From NCBI GenBank assembly GCA_002449535.1, contig DJWZ01000062.1:82348-96461 (forward strand): DNA of 14,114 nucleotides, read 5' to 3'. The position numbers and the translations under genes were made by a program. The stretch comes from Prevotellaceae bacterium UBA7017 (lineage in GTDB: Bacteria; Bacteroidota; Bacteroidia; Bacteroidales; Bacteroidaceae). Below the pieces are notes generated by a model. The model was not told the DNA's origin, made no database searches, and saw only the letters and a program-made list of their open reading frames with translations. Positions 1 through 7,114 of this stretch are shown in pieces. How positions within the stretch are numbered: position 1 is the stretch's first letter; the number at the start of each line of letters is the position of its first letter.

Positions 1-233
1 TCCTCTGTCTCAGGACGTGGTATCAGCACTCCAGGTTCTACATGAAAGATGTGTCCGCAAAAGGGTGCTTTCCCTGTTACATATTGCACAGGCTCCCCTT
101 TTTGAAGTCGTGCTTTGAGAGTGTCTAACTTCTGTTTGTCGGAGGGCGACATTTTCTCTAATGCCCCTCCGCAAACATCAGTCAGTGTAAGTCCGAAGAC
201 ATCTTCAAGCAATATCCGTTCCTGTGCGTCCAC
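1..233 (-). CDS. prmC: Release factor glutamine methyltransferase PrmC (HemK), N-terminal part, runs off left edge
   Basis: PrmC N5-methylates the GGQ glutamine of peptide chain release factors in the cytoplasm. I translated this edge by hand: the visible 77 residues contain RILLEDVFGL, then PVQYVTGKAPFCG, and end in GVLIPRPETE. This is the helical N-domain followed by the family's hallmark 'PRPETE' entry into the SAM-binding methyltransferase domain, which lies outside the window with its NPPY motif. The only in-frame start is GTG at 233-231, because TAA (the stop of the upstream transporter, same frame) lies directly before it. That start leaves out about 18-20 residues that family members usually have before this point. 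Either the protein starts short with GTG, or a frameshift hides the true start inside the transporter gene. The gene touches the transporter gene without a gap, suggesting co-transcription. The family call is firm; the start is not. Confidence 0.88.
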   Translation of the reverse strand, partial: MDAQERILLEDVFGLTLTDVCGGALEKMSPSDKQKLDTLKARLQKGEPVQYVTGKAPFCGHIFHVEPGVLIPRPETE

Positions 234-1928
234 TTAGTAATTTTCTTTTATATAAAGGATGCACTCGTGGAAAGTCTTGAAGGTATGCTTCTCTGGAATA
301 AGGGTTGGGATAATATGGGTTTTGTGCATTATGGCATTGGCTTGTGGCTGTATGATAGTCATCAGAACCTTAATACCCTTTGCTTGCATATCCTTGATAG
401 CTGTCTCCATTGCGTATGCACCAGATTGGTCCATAAATGTTACACGCTTCATACGGATTATGACTATTTTTGCCTCCTTTGGAATATCGTGCATCACCTG
501 ATTGAAACCTGTAATAGAACCAAAGAATACAGGTCCATTGAGACGCTGGATGTAAACTCGCTTTATTATATCTTCAGGGATATCTTTCTCATCTTCCCAA
601 GGTTCATTTTTGTCAAATTCGGCTTCCAGTGTCCTGCCACCATATTGCTGCTCTATCAGGTCTCCAGCACGCATCATGAAGAGGAAACATGCTATCACCA
701 TACCGATGCCTACGGCAGTAAGCAAATCTACAAATACTGTCATGAGGAAAACCACTATGAGAACGAAAGCATCTGCCTTTGGAACATGTGTCAAGTCCTT
801 AAAGCCTCTGAAATCGATGATGCCCCATCCAACGGTAATCAGAATACCTGCCAATACTGACAGAGGAACATATTTCACTAAAGAGCCCAGTCCCAATAGA
901 ATTGCCAACAGGAACAAAGCATGCACCATTCCGCTTATCTGAGTTCTGCCGCCACTCTTTACATTCACAACAGTACGCATTGTGGCACCGGCACCGGCAA
1001 TGCCGCAGAATACTCCTGCCAGACAGTTGCCTATCCCCTGACCGATAAGTTCTTGGTTTGGGTTGTGTTTTGTCTTTGTGATATTGTCTGCTACGACAGA
1101 TGTGAGAAGGGTGTCAATAGAACCAAGACCGGCAAGTGTAAGTCCTGGTATTACGGCTGCTTCTATGGCGGTAAACCAATTTATGTCGCTCAGGTTGATA
1201 CCCTCTTTTGCGAAGAAAGGCATAGGGAGCCCTGCTGGTATGTTGCCAATAGTTAAGGCAGCGTCAAAAGAGCATAATATGCTTATTATCGTCATCACGA
1301 TAAGTGCTATGAGCGTAGCAGGAACTTTTTTCGTGATGTGGGGGAGGGCTACTATAATGGCTATTGTGCCGAGTCCCATGATGAGTGCCATCAGACTTAC
1401 TCCGTCAGCACAGGCACTGGGGAAGTTTATTATCATGTCGAGAGTGGCAACAGGAGATTTCTTGCCAATCATCGGATAAATCTGCTGCAATATAATAATG
1501 ACTCCGATACCGCTCATGAAACCTGACAGAACAGGGTAGGGAATATATCTCACATATTTTCCGATGCGAATAATTCCGAAGAGTACCTGGAACAATCCGC
1601 AGAAAATTCCTGCCATTGCCATTGAGATGAGCACTGTGGAGAAACTACCGCTGCTGGCTGTCCATGCAGCACTGATGAGAGAAGCGGTAATAACCGTCAT
1701 TGGTCCTGTAGGACCTGATATCTGTGAGTGTGTGCCACCAAACAAGGCTGCAAAGAAACCTAAAAATGTGGCTCCTACCAAACCTGCCAAAGCTCCTAAG
1801 GAAGGTGCTGCAGGGTCGTTGATGCCACCGAAAGCCTGAATACCAAAAGCAAGGGCGAGAGGCAAAGCGACAATTCCCGCTGTTACACCTCCGAAAATGT
1901 CACCCTTAATGTTGCTTGTTTTAATCAT
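234..1928 (-). CDS. SulP family inorganic anion transporter with C-terminal STAS domain
   Basis: An inner-membrane anion transporter of the SulP (SLC26-like) family; sulfate or bicarbonate are typical substrates, but the sequence does not decide which. From Met at 1928 the protein has 564 residues, normal for the family. It starts MIKTSNIKGDIFGGVTAG, the usual amphipathic lead into the first helix, followed by many hydrophobic segments and the conserved ISGPTGPMTV stretch near residue 75. From about residue 455 the cytosolic STAS domain follows (RLNGPVFFGS, then VTFMDQSGAYAM, the anti-sigma-antagonist-like core). An ATG six codons further upstream (1946) is open, but it lies inside the hairpin of the preceding terminator, so I prefer 1928. 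prmC follows directly. I see no convincing promoter between the rubrerythrin and this gene; transcription may come from incomplete termination or from a promoter of another type. Confidence 0.9.
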   Translation of the reverse strand: MIKTSNIKGDIFGGVTAGIVALPLALAFGIQAFGGINDPAAPSLGALAGLVGATFLGFFAALFGGTHSQISGPTGPMTVITASLISAAWTASSGSFSTVLISMAMAGIFCGLFQVLFGIIRIGKYVRYIPYPVLSGFMSGIGVIIILQQIYPMIGKKSPVATLDMIINFPSACADGVSLMALIMGLGTIAIIVALPHITKKVPATLIALIVMTIISILCSFDAALTIGNIPAGLPMPFFAKEGINLSDINWFTAIEAAVIPGLTLAGLGSIDTLLTSVVADNITKTKHNPNQELIGQGIGNCLAGVFCGIAGAGATMRTVVNVKSGGRTQISGMVHALFLLAILLGLGSLVKYVPLSVLAGILITVGWGIIDFRGFKDLTHVPKADAFVLIVVFLMTVFVDLLTAVGIGMVIACFLFMMRAGDLIEQQYGGRTLEAEFDKNEPWEDEKDIPEDIIKRVYIQRLNGPVFFGSITGFNQVMHDIPKEAKIVIIRMKRVTFMDQSGAYAMETAIKDMQAKGIKVLMTIIQPQANAIMHKTHIIPTLIPEKHTFKTFHECILYIKENY

Positions 1929-1929
1929 T

Positions 1930-1991
1930 TGAAAAAATAAGTACATCGCCTTCGCAGAAACTTTCTTGTGTGTTGTTCTACGAAGGCGATG
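1930..1991 (-). terminator. Rho-independent terminator of the rubrerythrin gene (minus strand)
   Basis: The 11-bp arms 1944-1954 and 1981-1991 (core ATCGCCTTCG / CGAAGGCGAT) are perfectly complementary, with a 26-base loop. On the minus strand the hairpin is followed within a few bases by a run of six T (about 1930-1937). It begins about 20 bases after the rubrerythrin stop codon. The large loop makes it weaker than a textbook terminator, so read-through into the transporter gene is possible. Confidence 0.65.
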
Positions 1992-2009
1992 GTGAATTAT
2001 ATGGTTAAA

Positions 2010-2570
2010 TTATTTCTTAAAATAGCGGTTGTATAGTCCCTCGAAACCTTTTCCGTGACGAGCTTCGTCCTTTGCCATTTCGTGTACTGTGTCGTGGATA
2101 GCATCCCAGTTGTTTGCCTTGGCGTTCTTTGCAATACGGAACTTGTCTTCACAAGCACCAGCCTCTGCATTCATGCGTTTCTCAAGGTTTGTCTTTGTGT
2201 CCCAAACAACGTCGCCCAACAACTCGGCAAACTTTGCAGCATGCTCAGCCTCTTCCCATGCATAGCGTTTGAAAGCTTCTGCAATTTCTGGATAGCCTTC
2301 GCGGTCTGCCTGACGGCTCATGGCAAGATACTGACCAACCTCAGAGCACTCACCCATCCAGTGGTTGTTAAGGTCTTTTATCATCTCTTCGTCAACACCA
2401 TAATCCTTGGCAACGCCAATAACGTGTTCCTGTACAAACTGTATGCCACCTGTTGTCTCTTCAAGTTCTTTAAACTTTGAACCTGGAACTTTACACTGTG
2501 GGCACTGCTCTGGTGGTGTAGGACCTTCGTAGATATATCCACAAACGGTACAAATGAATTTCTTGTTCAT
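2010..2570 (-). CDS. Reverse rubrerythrin (N-terminal rubredoxin domain, C-terminal diiron ferritin-like domain)
   Basis: A cytoplasmic non-haem iron peroxidase/oxygen reductase that protects anaerobes from peroxide and oxygen using electrons from NAD(P)H-linked carriers. The 186-residue protein begins MNKKFICTVCGYIYEG and has CTVC and CPQC, the two Cys pairs of a rubredoxin-type Fe(Cys)4 site, within the first 30 residues. The four-helix diiron domain follows, with ECSEVGQ, EEAEH and DEARH carrying the Glu/His iron ligands. Classical rubrerythrin has the opposite order, so this is the 'reverse' type known from clostridia and Bacteroidales. A longer reading (Met at 2624) is open, but that codon lies in the -7 promoter box at 2622-2629, so translation must begin at 2570. 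The gene appears monocistronic, with its own promoter and terminator. Confidence 0.93.
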   Translation of the reverse strand: MNKKFICTVCGYIYEGPTPPEQCPQCKVPGSKFKELEETTGGIQFVQEHVIGVAKDYGVDEEMIKDLNNHWMGECSEVGQYLAMSRQADREGYPEIAEAFKRYAWEEAEHAAKFAELLGDVVWDTKTNLEKRMNAEAGACEDKFRIAKNAKANNWDAIHDTVHEMAKDEARHGKGFEGLYNRYFKK

Positions 2571-2621
2571 AATCTCTGTTTTGTAAGTTTTGTTAATAAT
2601 CCGATTCAAAAAAATCTGCCA

Positions 2622-2653
2622 CAAAGATAAGCATTTCTTTTTAAACCACCAAA
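2622..2653 (-). promoter_or_regulatory. Bacteroidota-type promoter of the rubrerythrin gene
   Basis: Read on the minus strand: TTTG (2653-2650), a 20-base spacer, then TATCTTTG (2629-2622). This matches the -33/-7 consensus TTTG-N19/20-TAnnTTTG. It would give a 5' leader of roughly 45 bases and fixes the start codon at 2570. Confidence 0.75.
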
Positions 2654-2733
2654 AAAATGTAATGTTTTTTCCTTCTTCTTCGTGGTTTTGAATAATTCAA
2701 GAAATGTTTTGTATCAAGAAAATAGCCTTTTTC

Positions 2734-2764
2734 TTGTTAAATTAAGAAAATATATGTAAATTTG
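2734..2764 (+). promoter_or_regulatory. Promoter of the lipoprotein-murB-ABC-F-grpE-dnaJ-folC run
   Basis: TTG (2734-2736), a 20-base spacer, then TAAATTTG (2757-2764). It fits the phylum's -33/-7 consensus and lies about 28 bases before the ATG of the lipoprotein gene. It diverges from the rubrerythrin promoter; the two share about 130 bases of AT-rich DNA. Confidence 0.65.
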
Positions 2765-2791
2765 CACCCGAATTTTTAAACTTATGAGCGC

Positions 2792-3667
2792 ATGCGCTAT
2801 TTAGCTCCTATTTTTTTTCCTGTATGCTGCATCCTGTTCGTAGCCTCCTGTTTTTTTATGACTACAGGTTGCATGAATCGTTCTTCCAGTGTGGTCGATT
2901 CTCTTGATGCTGACACTGTTGAGATTGTTAAAGAAGAGACAGCCCCCCTTGATTCCTTGTCGAAGATGATATCAGAGGCTCCTATGCCAAAGGCGGCAGA
3001 TGAGTTGTTTGAAGATTTTTTCTTTAACTATGCTGCCAATGTTGATGTGCAGCGAGCACGAACTATTTTTCCTATTGTATATGAGGATAATGGTTTGGAG
3101 GTGTTCATAGAAAACAAGAAAGAGTGGAAACGTGAAAGTTTCTTTATGGCTGATGGGTATTACACTATCTTGTGTCAAGACCAGAAGCAGCTGAAGATGA
3201 TTGGAGATACTACAACGAGCGAGGTGACAGTGCAGAAACTGTCATTCACAGAAGACGAGGTAAGAGAGTGGTACTTCTCTCGCATTAGGGGAAAATGGTG
3301 CCTGCGTTCTATTCATGTGAAGGATATGTCGGAAACACCCGATTATGAGTTTTTGCAATTCTATAATAAATTCGCTACTGATACACTGCATCAAGAAAGT
3401 TATCTGGCACAGTATGTCACATTCAAGGGACCAGATCCCGATGAAGACTTCTCGACAATGGAAGGAGATATCATGAGAGAGCAGTGGCCTATGTTCAAAC
3501 CTTGGTTGCCTGAAAATGAGTTTTACTGTATCAGATATGGCAAAAAAAATAATATAGCATCAGATAAGCGATACTTCTTCATCAGAGGCATCTCCAACGG
3601 AATACAAACAGACCTCGTTTTCATCAGAAAAGGAAAAACGTGGGAACTGATAAAGGTGGAGGCTTAA
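2792..3667 (+). CDS. Lipoprotein resembling the DUF4348 family
   Basis: The 291-residue protein has a lipoprotein-type N-terminus: a hydrophobic stretch from residue 4, with candidate acylated cysteines at C20 (FVASC) and C27 (MTTGC). Family usage does not tell me which is used; the segment after C27 is Ser/Asp/Glu-rich, as expected of a surface tether. The body has ELFEDFFFNYA, QRARTIFPI, EVREWYFSRI, QFYNKFATD and EGDIMREQWPMFKPWLP. I recall this arrangement from the Bacteroidota DUF4348 (NTF2-like fold) family, but I could not run a profile search. The function is unknown. An ATG at 2784 runs into a stop after six codons, so 2792 is the start. It is the first gene behind the promoter at 2734-2764, and murB follows after 28 bases. 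There is no obvious link to peptidoglycan other than position. Confidence 0.6.
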   Translation: MRYLAPIFFPVCCILFVASCFFMTTGCMNRSSSVVDSLDADTVEIVKEETAPLDSLSKMISEAPMPKAADELFEDFFFNYAANVDVQRARTIFPIVYEDNGLEVFIENKKEWKRESFFMADGYYTILCQDQKQLKMIGDTTTSEVTVQKLSFTEDEVREWYFSRIRGKWCLRSIHVKDMSETPDYEFLQFYNKFATDTLHQESYLAQYVTFKGPDPDEDFSTMEGDIMREQWPMFKPWLPENEFYCIRYGKKNNIASDKRYFFIRGISNGIQTDLVFIRKGKTWELIKVEA

Positions 3668-3672
3668 TTTAA

Positions 3673-3693
3673 AATTCATAATTCATAATTCAA
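3673..3693 (+). repeat. Tandem 7-bp repeat before murB (3 units)
   Basis: Three consecutive heptamers, AATTCAT, AATTCAT and AATTCAA, fill most of the lipoprotein-murB spacer; the next bases (AATTGTA) continue the pattern into the TTG start codon of murB. It is one of four operon spacers here with 7-bp periodicity. Confidence 0.85.
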
Positions 3694-3695
3694 AA

Positions 3696-4667
3696 TTGTA
3701 CAGTCTTCTGCATTATAATACCTTTGGCATCGACCAAGCCTGTGAGGCATTCTTCGAGCCTACCACAGAAGAGGAACTGATATCCCTTCTGCCAGAACTG
3801 CGTGAAAAGCCCCTCCTCGTCATTGGCGGAGGAAGTAATCTGCTTCTTACGCAAGATTTCAATGGCAATGTGCTCCATCCTGCCATTCTTGGCATAAGTG
3901 CTTTTGAGGAATCTTCAGAAGTAATGCTGCGATGTGGGGCAGGGGAAAATTGGGATGATGTTGTTGCCTATGCTGTCAATCATGGCTATTATGGTATGGA
4001 GAATCTGTCACTCATCCCAGGAGAAGTGGGTGCTTCTGCCGTTCAGAATATCGGTGCCTATGGTGCAGAAGCCAAAGACATCATATATGCTGTTGAGGCT
4101 GTCGAAATAGCAACAGGCGAAAAAGTCGTCATACCTGCAGAGGAATGTCATTATGCTTACCGTCAGAGTCGTTTCAAGAATGAGTGGAAGGGACTGTTTG
4201 TCATAACAGCAGTTACCTATGCCTTGTCCAAGACTTTCATTCCAAAATTAGATTATGGTGGGCTGAAGGGACAATTCAAGAATCCTGACAAGGTTACTGC
4301 TGCTGATGTGCGAAATGCCGTAATCAATATACGAGAAGCAAAACTCCCTGACTGGCACGTAGAGGGTAATGGTGGTTCCTTCTTCATGAATCCTGTGGTT
4401 AGCAAGGAGAAATTGGAAGAACTGCTTGGCAAATATCCCGATATGCCACACTATGACACCAAGATTCCTGCTGGATGGATGATAGAGCAATGTGGCTGGA
4501 AAGGTAAGACCCTTGGTAATGCGGGAGTGCATGATAAGCAAGCTCTGGTGCTGGTAAACAAGGGTGGGGCAACAGGACAGGAGATACTGACCCTTTGCAA
4601 TACCATCATTCATGATGTCAATGAGAAATTTGGGATAACACTACATCCGGAAGTGAATATAATTTAA
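3696..4667 (+). CDS. murB: UDP-N-acetylenolpyruvoylglucosamine reductase
   Basis: Catalyses the NADPH-dependent reduction of UDP-GlcNAc-enolpyruvate to UDP-MurNAc, the second committed step of peptidoglycan synthesis, in the cytoplasm with FAD. The 323-residue product has the FAD-binding segment VIGGGSNLLL, the long ENLSLIPGEVGASAVQNIGAYGAE stretch (residues about 103-126), YRQSRFK, and GNGGSFFMNP with the catalytic serine at residue 228. The C-terminal LHPEV holds the general-acid glutamate (E319). The spacing and the tyrosine-containing loop fit type I MurB (E. coli-like; E. coli uses Ser229). The start must be TTG at 3696: no ATG lies in frame upstream, and the sequence right after it (YSLLHYNTFGID) is the usual family N-terminus. 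Confidence 0.95.
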   Translation: MYSLLHYNTFGIDQACEAFFEPTTEEELISLLPELREKPLLVIGGGSNLLLTQDFNGNVLHPAILGISAFEESSEVMLRCGAGENWDDVVAYAVNHGYYGMENLSLIPGEVGASAVQNIGAYGAEAKDIIYAVEAVEIATGEKVVIPAEECHYAYRQSRFKNEWKGLFVITAVTYALSKTFIPKLDYGGLKGQFKNPDKVTAADVRNAVINIREAKLPDWHVEGNGGSFFMNPVVSKEKLEELLGKYPDMPHYDTKIPAGWMIEQCGWKGKTLGNAGVHDKQALVLVNKGGATGQEILTLCNTIIHDVNEKFGITLHPEVNII

Positions 4668-4731
4668 GAGGTGAGAGGTAAGAGGTAAGAGGTGAGAGGT
4701 GAATTTTCAATGTTCAATATTCAATTTTCAA
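4668..4731 (+). repeat. Two successive 7-bp tandem repeats before the ABC-F gene
   Basis: Five GAGGTRA heptamers (4668-4702: GAGGTGA, GAGGTAA twice, GAGGTGA twice) start directly after the murB stop. After one base come four TNTTCAA heptamers (4704-4731). The units are unrelated in sequence but keep the same 7-bp length. Ten bases later (TAAATAAATA) the ABC-F start codon follows. Confidence 0.9.
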
Positions 4732-4741
4732 TAAATAAATA

Positions 4742-6358
4742 ATGATTACAATTACAAATCTTGCAATTCAGTTTGGTAAACGAGTTCTTTACAAAGACGT
4801 AAACTTAAAGTTCACACCCGGAAATATCTATGGCATTATCGGTGCTAACGGTGCTGGTAAGTCAACACTGCTGAAAGCCATCAGCGGAGAGTTGGAGGCT
4901 AACAAGGGTACTATCGAACTGGGTCCTGGTGAGCGTCTGTCTGTATTGGAGCAGGATCACTTTAAATATGATACTTTTACCGTTATCAATACCGTCCTCA
5001 TGGGACACCAACCTCTGTGGAAGAATATGCAGGAGCGTGAAGCCCTGTATTCTAAGTCTGAAATGACTGAGGAGGACGGCAACCGCGCAGCAGAACTGGA
5101 AGAGCAGTTTGCTGAGATGGATGGTTGGAATGCTGAAAGTGATGCAGCACAGCTGTTGTCAGGTCTTGGCATCAAGGAAGATAAGCACTATCAGATGATG
5201 TCAGAACTTTCCAACAATGAGAAGGTTCGTGTGATGATGGCAAAGGCTCTTTTCGGAAATCCTGATAACCTGCTGCTCGACGAGCCTACCAACGACCTCG
5301 ACCTCGATACTGTACAGTGGCTGGAGGAATATCTCTCTAACGTAGAGCAGACAGTGCTCGTAGTGAGTCACGACCGTCACTTCCTCGATGCTGTTTCTAC
5401 ACAGACAGTAGATATCGACTTTGGCAAGGTAACGATGTTTGCCGGTAACTATTCATTCTGGTATGAATCAAGTCAGCTTGCTCTGCGTCAGGCACAGAAC
5501 CAAAAGGCTAAGGCAGAGGAAAAGCGTAAGGAGTTGGAGGAGTTTATTCGTCGCTTCTCTGCCAATGTGGCAAAGTCAAAGCAGACAACATCTCGTAAGA
5601 AGATGCTCGAGAAACTCAATGTGGAAGAGATACAGCCTTCTACCCGTAAATATCCTGGCATCATCTTCCAGATGGAGCGTGAGCCGGGTAATCAGATACT
5701 TGAGGTAGAAAACCTGAAGGCAGTGGAAGAAGACGGAACAGTGCTCTTCGACAATGTATCCTTCAATATTGAGAAAGGACAGAAGACTGTCTTCCTGTCT
5801 CATAATCCAAAGGCTATGACAGCCCTCTTCGAGATTATCAATGGTAACCGTGAAGCAGACGGAGGTACTTACAAGTGGGGTGTTACCATCACGACAGCCT
5901 ATCTGCCACTCGACAATACTTCCTTCTTCCAGTGCGACCTGAACCTTGTTGACTGGCTTTCGCAATATGGCACAGGCAACGAGGTGATGATGAAGGGCTT
6001 CCTCGGTCGTATGCTCTTCAAGCAGGAAGAGGTTGAGAAGAAGGTAAATGTCCTCTCTGGTGGTGAGAAGATGCGTTGTATGATAGCAAGAATGCAGCTG
6101 AAGAATGCCAACTGCCTTATCCTTGATACACCAACCAACCACCTCGACCTCGAGTCTATTCAGGCATTCAATAACAATCTTATTACCTTCAAGGGAAATA
6201 TCCTCTTTGCCAGCCACGACCACGAATTTATTAACACTGTGGCAGACCGCATCATAGAACTGACACCAAAGGGCACTATCGATAAACTGATGACCTATGA
6301 TGACTATATCTATGACGAGCAGATAAAGGAGCAGAAGGCAAAGATGTATGCTGAATAA
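4742..6358 (+). CDS. ABC-F family ATPase (YbiT-like), second nucleotide-binding domain degenerate
   Basis: A soluble twin-ATPase protein; ABC-F members act on ribosomes (translation control, rescue of stalled ribosomes, or antibiotic protection). The 538-residue protein has NBD1 with Walker A GANGAGKST (34-42), signature LSNNEKVRV (156-164) and Walker B LLLDEPTNDLD (177-187). A charged linker of coiled-coil type (about residues 240-300, AQNQKAKAEEKRKELEE) follows, then NBD2. In NBD2 the Walker A position reads FLSHNPKAMT (351-360) with no GKS/T. The signature LSGGEKMRC is intact, but Walker B ends DTPTNHLD (462-469), with Thr in place of the catalytic Glu. NBD1 should bind and hydrolyse ATP; NBD2 probably hydrolyses poorly or not at all. 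I recall similar Bacteroidota homologues, so this may be a lineage trait. There is no membrane domain. It lies between murB and grpE in the same orientation. The exact role is not predictable. Confidence 0.88.
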   Translation: MITITNLAIQFGKRVLYKDVNLKFTPGNIYGIIGANGAGKSTLLKAISGELEANKGTIELGPGERLSVLEQDHFKYDTFTVINTVLMGHQPLWKNMQEREALYSKSEMTEEDGNRAAELEEQFAEMDGWNAESDAAQLLSGLGIKEDKHYQMMSELSNNEKVRVMMAKALFGNPDNLLLDEPTNDLDLDTVQWLEEYLSNVEQTVLVVSHDRHFLDAVSTQTVDIDFGKVTMFAGNYSFWYESSQLALRQAQNQKAKAEEKRKELEEFIRRFSANVAKSKQTTSRKKMLEKLNVEEIQPSTRKYPGIIFQMEREPGNQILEVENLKAVEEDGTVLFDNVSFNIEKGQKTVFLSHNPKAMTALFEIINGNREADGGTYKWGVTITTAYLPLDNTSFFQCDLNLVDWLSQYGTGNEVMMKGFLGRMLFKQEEVEKKVNVLSGGEKMRCMIARMQLKNANCLILDTPTNHLDLESIQAFNNNLITFKGNILFASHDHEFINTVADRIIELTPKGTIDKLMTYDDYIYDEQIKEQKAKMYAE

Positions 6359-6416
6359 ATATGTTGGCACACTTATTGTAATAGGGATTAGTGCAAAACA
6401 AAGATAAAAAGTAGAT

Positions 6417-7043
6417 ATGAGTACAGAAAACACAGAAGATAAGGATATAGAGTTGGAAGAGAATACCAACAAGGTGGAAAATTCAGAGAAGGAAGCTGAG
6501 ACTGCTGATAATCAGGAGTCTGCAGAGGCTGAAACTGAGACAGAGGCTAAGGGGGCTTCTGATGCGAAGGATGAGCAGAAGGAGGAAACCCCTGAAGCAC
6601 CAAAAGAGGCATCTCTCGAAAAGCAGATAGAAGAACTCAAGAAGCAGGCTCTGTATAAGCAGGCAGAATTTGAGAACTTCCGCAAGCGTACCTTGAAGGA
6701 AAAGGCTGACTTGATTCTTGCCGGCGGCGAGAAGACCATTACGGCTATACTCCCAGTGCTTGACGACTTCGAGCGTGCTATGGCAGACCAGAGCGATGAC
6801 CCTGCTGCTATCAAGGAAGGCATGAAACTCATATTCCAGAAATTCCAGAAAACCCTTGAGTCTCTAGGAGTGAAGAAAATTGAAACCGATGGCGTCGATT
6901 TCAATGTCGATTACCATGAGGCAATAGCACAGGTTCCTGGTATGGGTGAAGACAAGGTGGGTAAAGTGATAGATTGTGTTCAGACAGGCTACACCCTTAA
7001 CGACAAGGTGATACGCTTTGCCAAAGTAGCCGTGGGACAATAG
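6417..7043 (+). CDS. grpE: Nucleotide exchange factor GrpE
   Basis: GrpE promotes ADP release from DnaK in the Hsp70 cycle. The 208-residue protein has an acidic, Glu/Ala-rich, low-complexity N-terminal region (about residues 1-65). The GrpE core follows: a long helix with KQIEELKKQALYKQAEFENFRKR, ILPVLDDFERAM, and the beta-rich head ending GYTLNDKVIRFAKVAVG, which is the conserved C-terminal signature. It is followed after 71 bases by dnaJ, its functional partner; dnaK is not in the window. The 58-base gap to the ABC-F gene shows no consensus promoter on this strand. The acidic extension is common in this phylum. Confidence 0.96.
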   Translation: MSTENTEDKDIELEENTNKVENSEKEAETADNQESAEAETETEAKGASDAKDEQKEETPEAPKEASLEKQIEELKKQALYKQAEFENFRKRTLKEKADLILAGGEKTITAILPVLDDFERAMADQSDDPAAIKEGMKLIFQKFQKTLESLGVKKIETDGVDFNVDYHEAIAQVPGMGEDKVGKVIDCVQTGYTLNDKVIRFAKVAVGQ

Positions 7044-7062
7044 AGTGTGGAGTAGAAAGTTT

Positions 7063-7104
7063 AATTCTCAATTCTCAATTCTCAATTCTCAATTTTCAAT
7101 TTTC
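7063..7104 (+). repeat. Tandem 7-bp repeat before dnaJ (6 units)
   Basis: Four AATTCTC heptamers followed by two AATTTTC heptamers, without interruption; a partial unit (AATTC) and AATAA then lead to the dnaJ ATG at 7115. Confidence 0.92.
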
Positions 7105-7114
7105 AATTCAATAA

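Noticed and set aside
1929..1946. Longer transporter start (Met at 1946)
   Set aside because: The codon lies inside the hairpin arm of the rubrerythrin terminator; the family-like N-terminus begins at Met 1928.
2571..2624. Longer rubrerythrin start (Met at 2624)
   Set aside because: It overlaps the -7 promoter box 2622-2629, so it would not be transcribed; the rubredoxin domain begins right after Met 2570.
2784..2804. ATG at 2784 as start of the lipoprotein
   Set aside because: This frame stops after six codons; the lipoprotein frame starts at 2792.
4668..4731. CRISPR-like array in the tandem repeats
   Set aside because: The units are only 7 bp, directly adjacent, with no spacers and no cas genes nearby.
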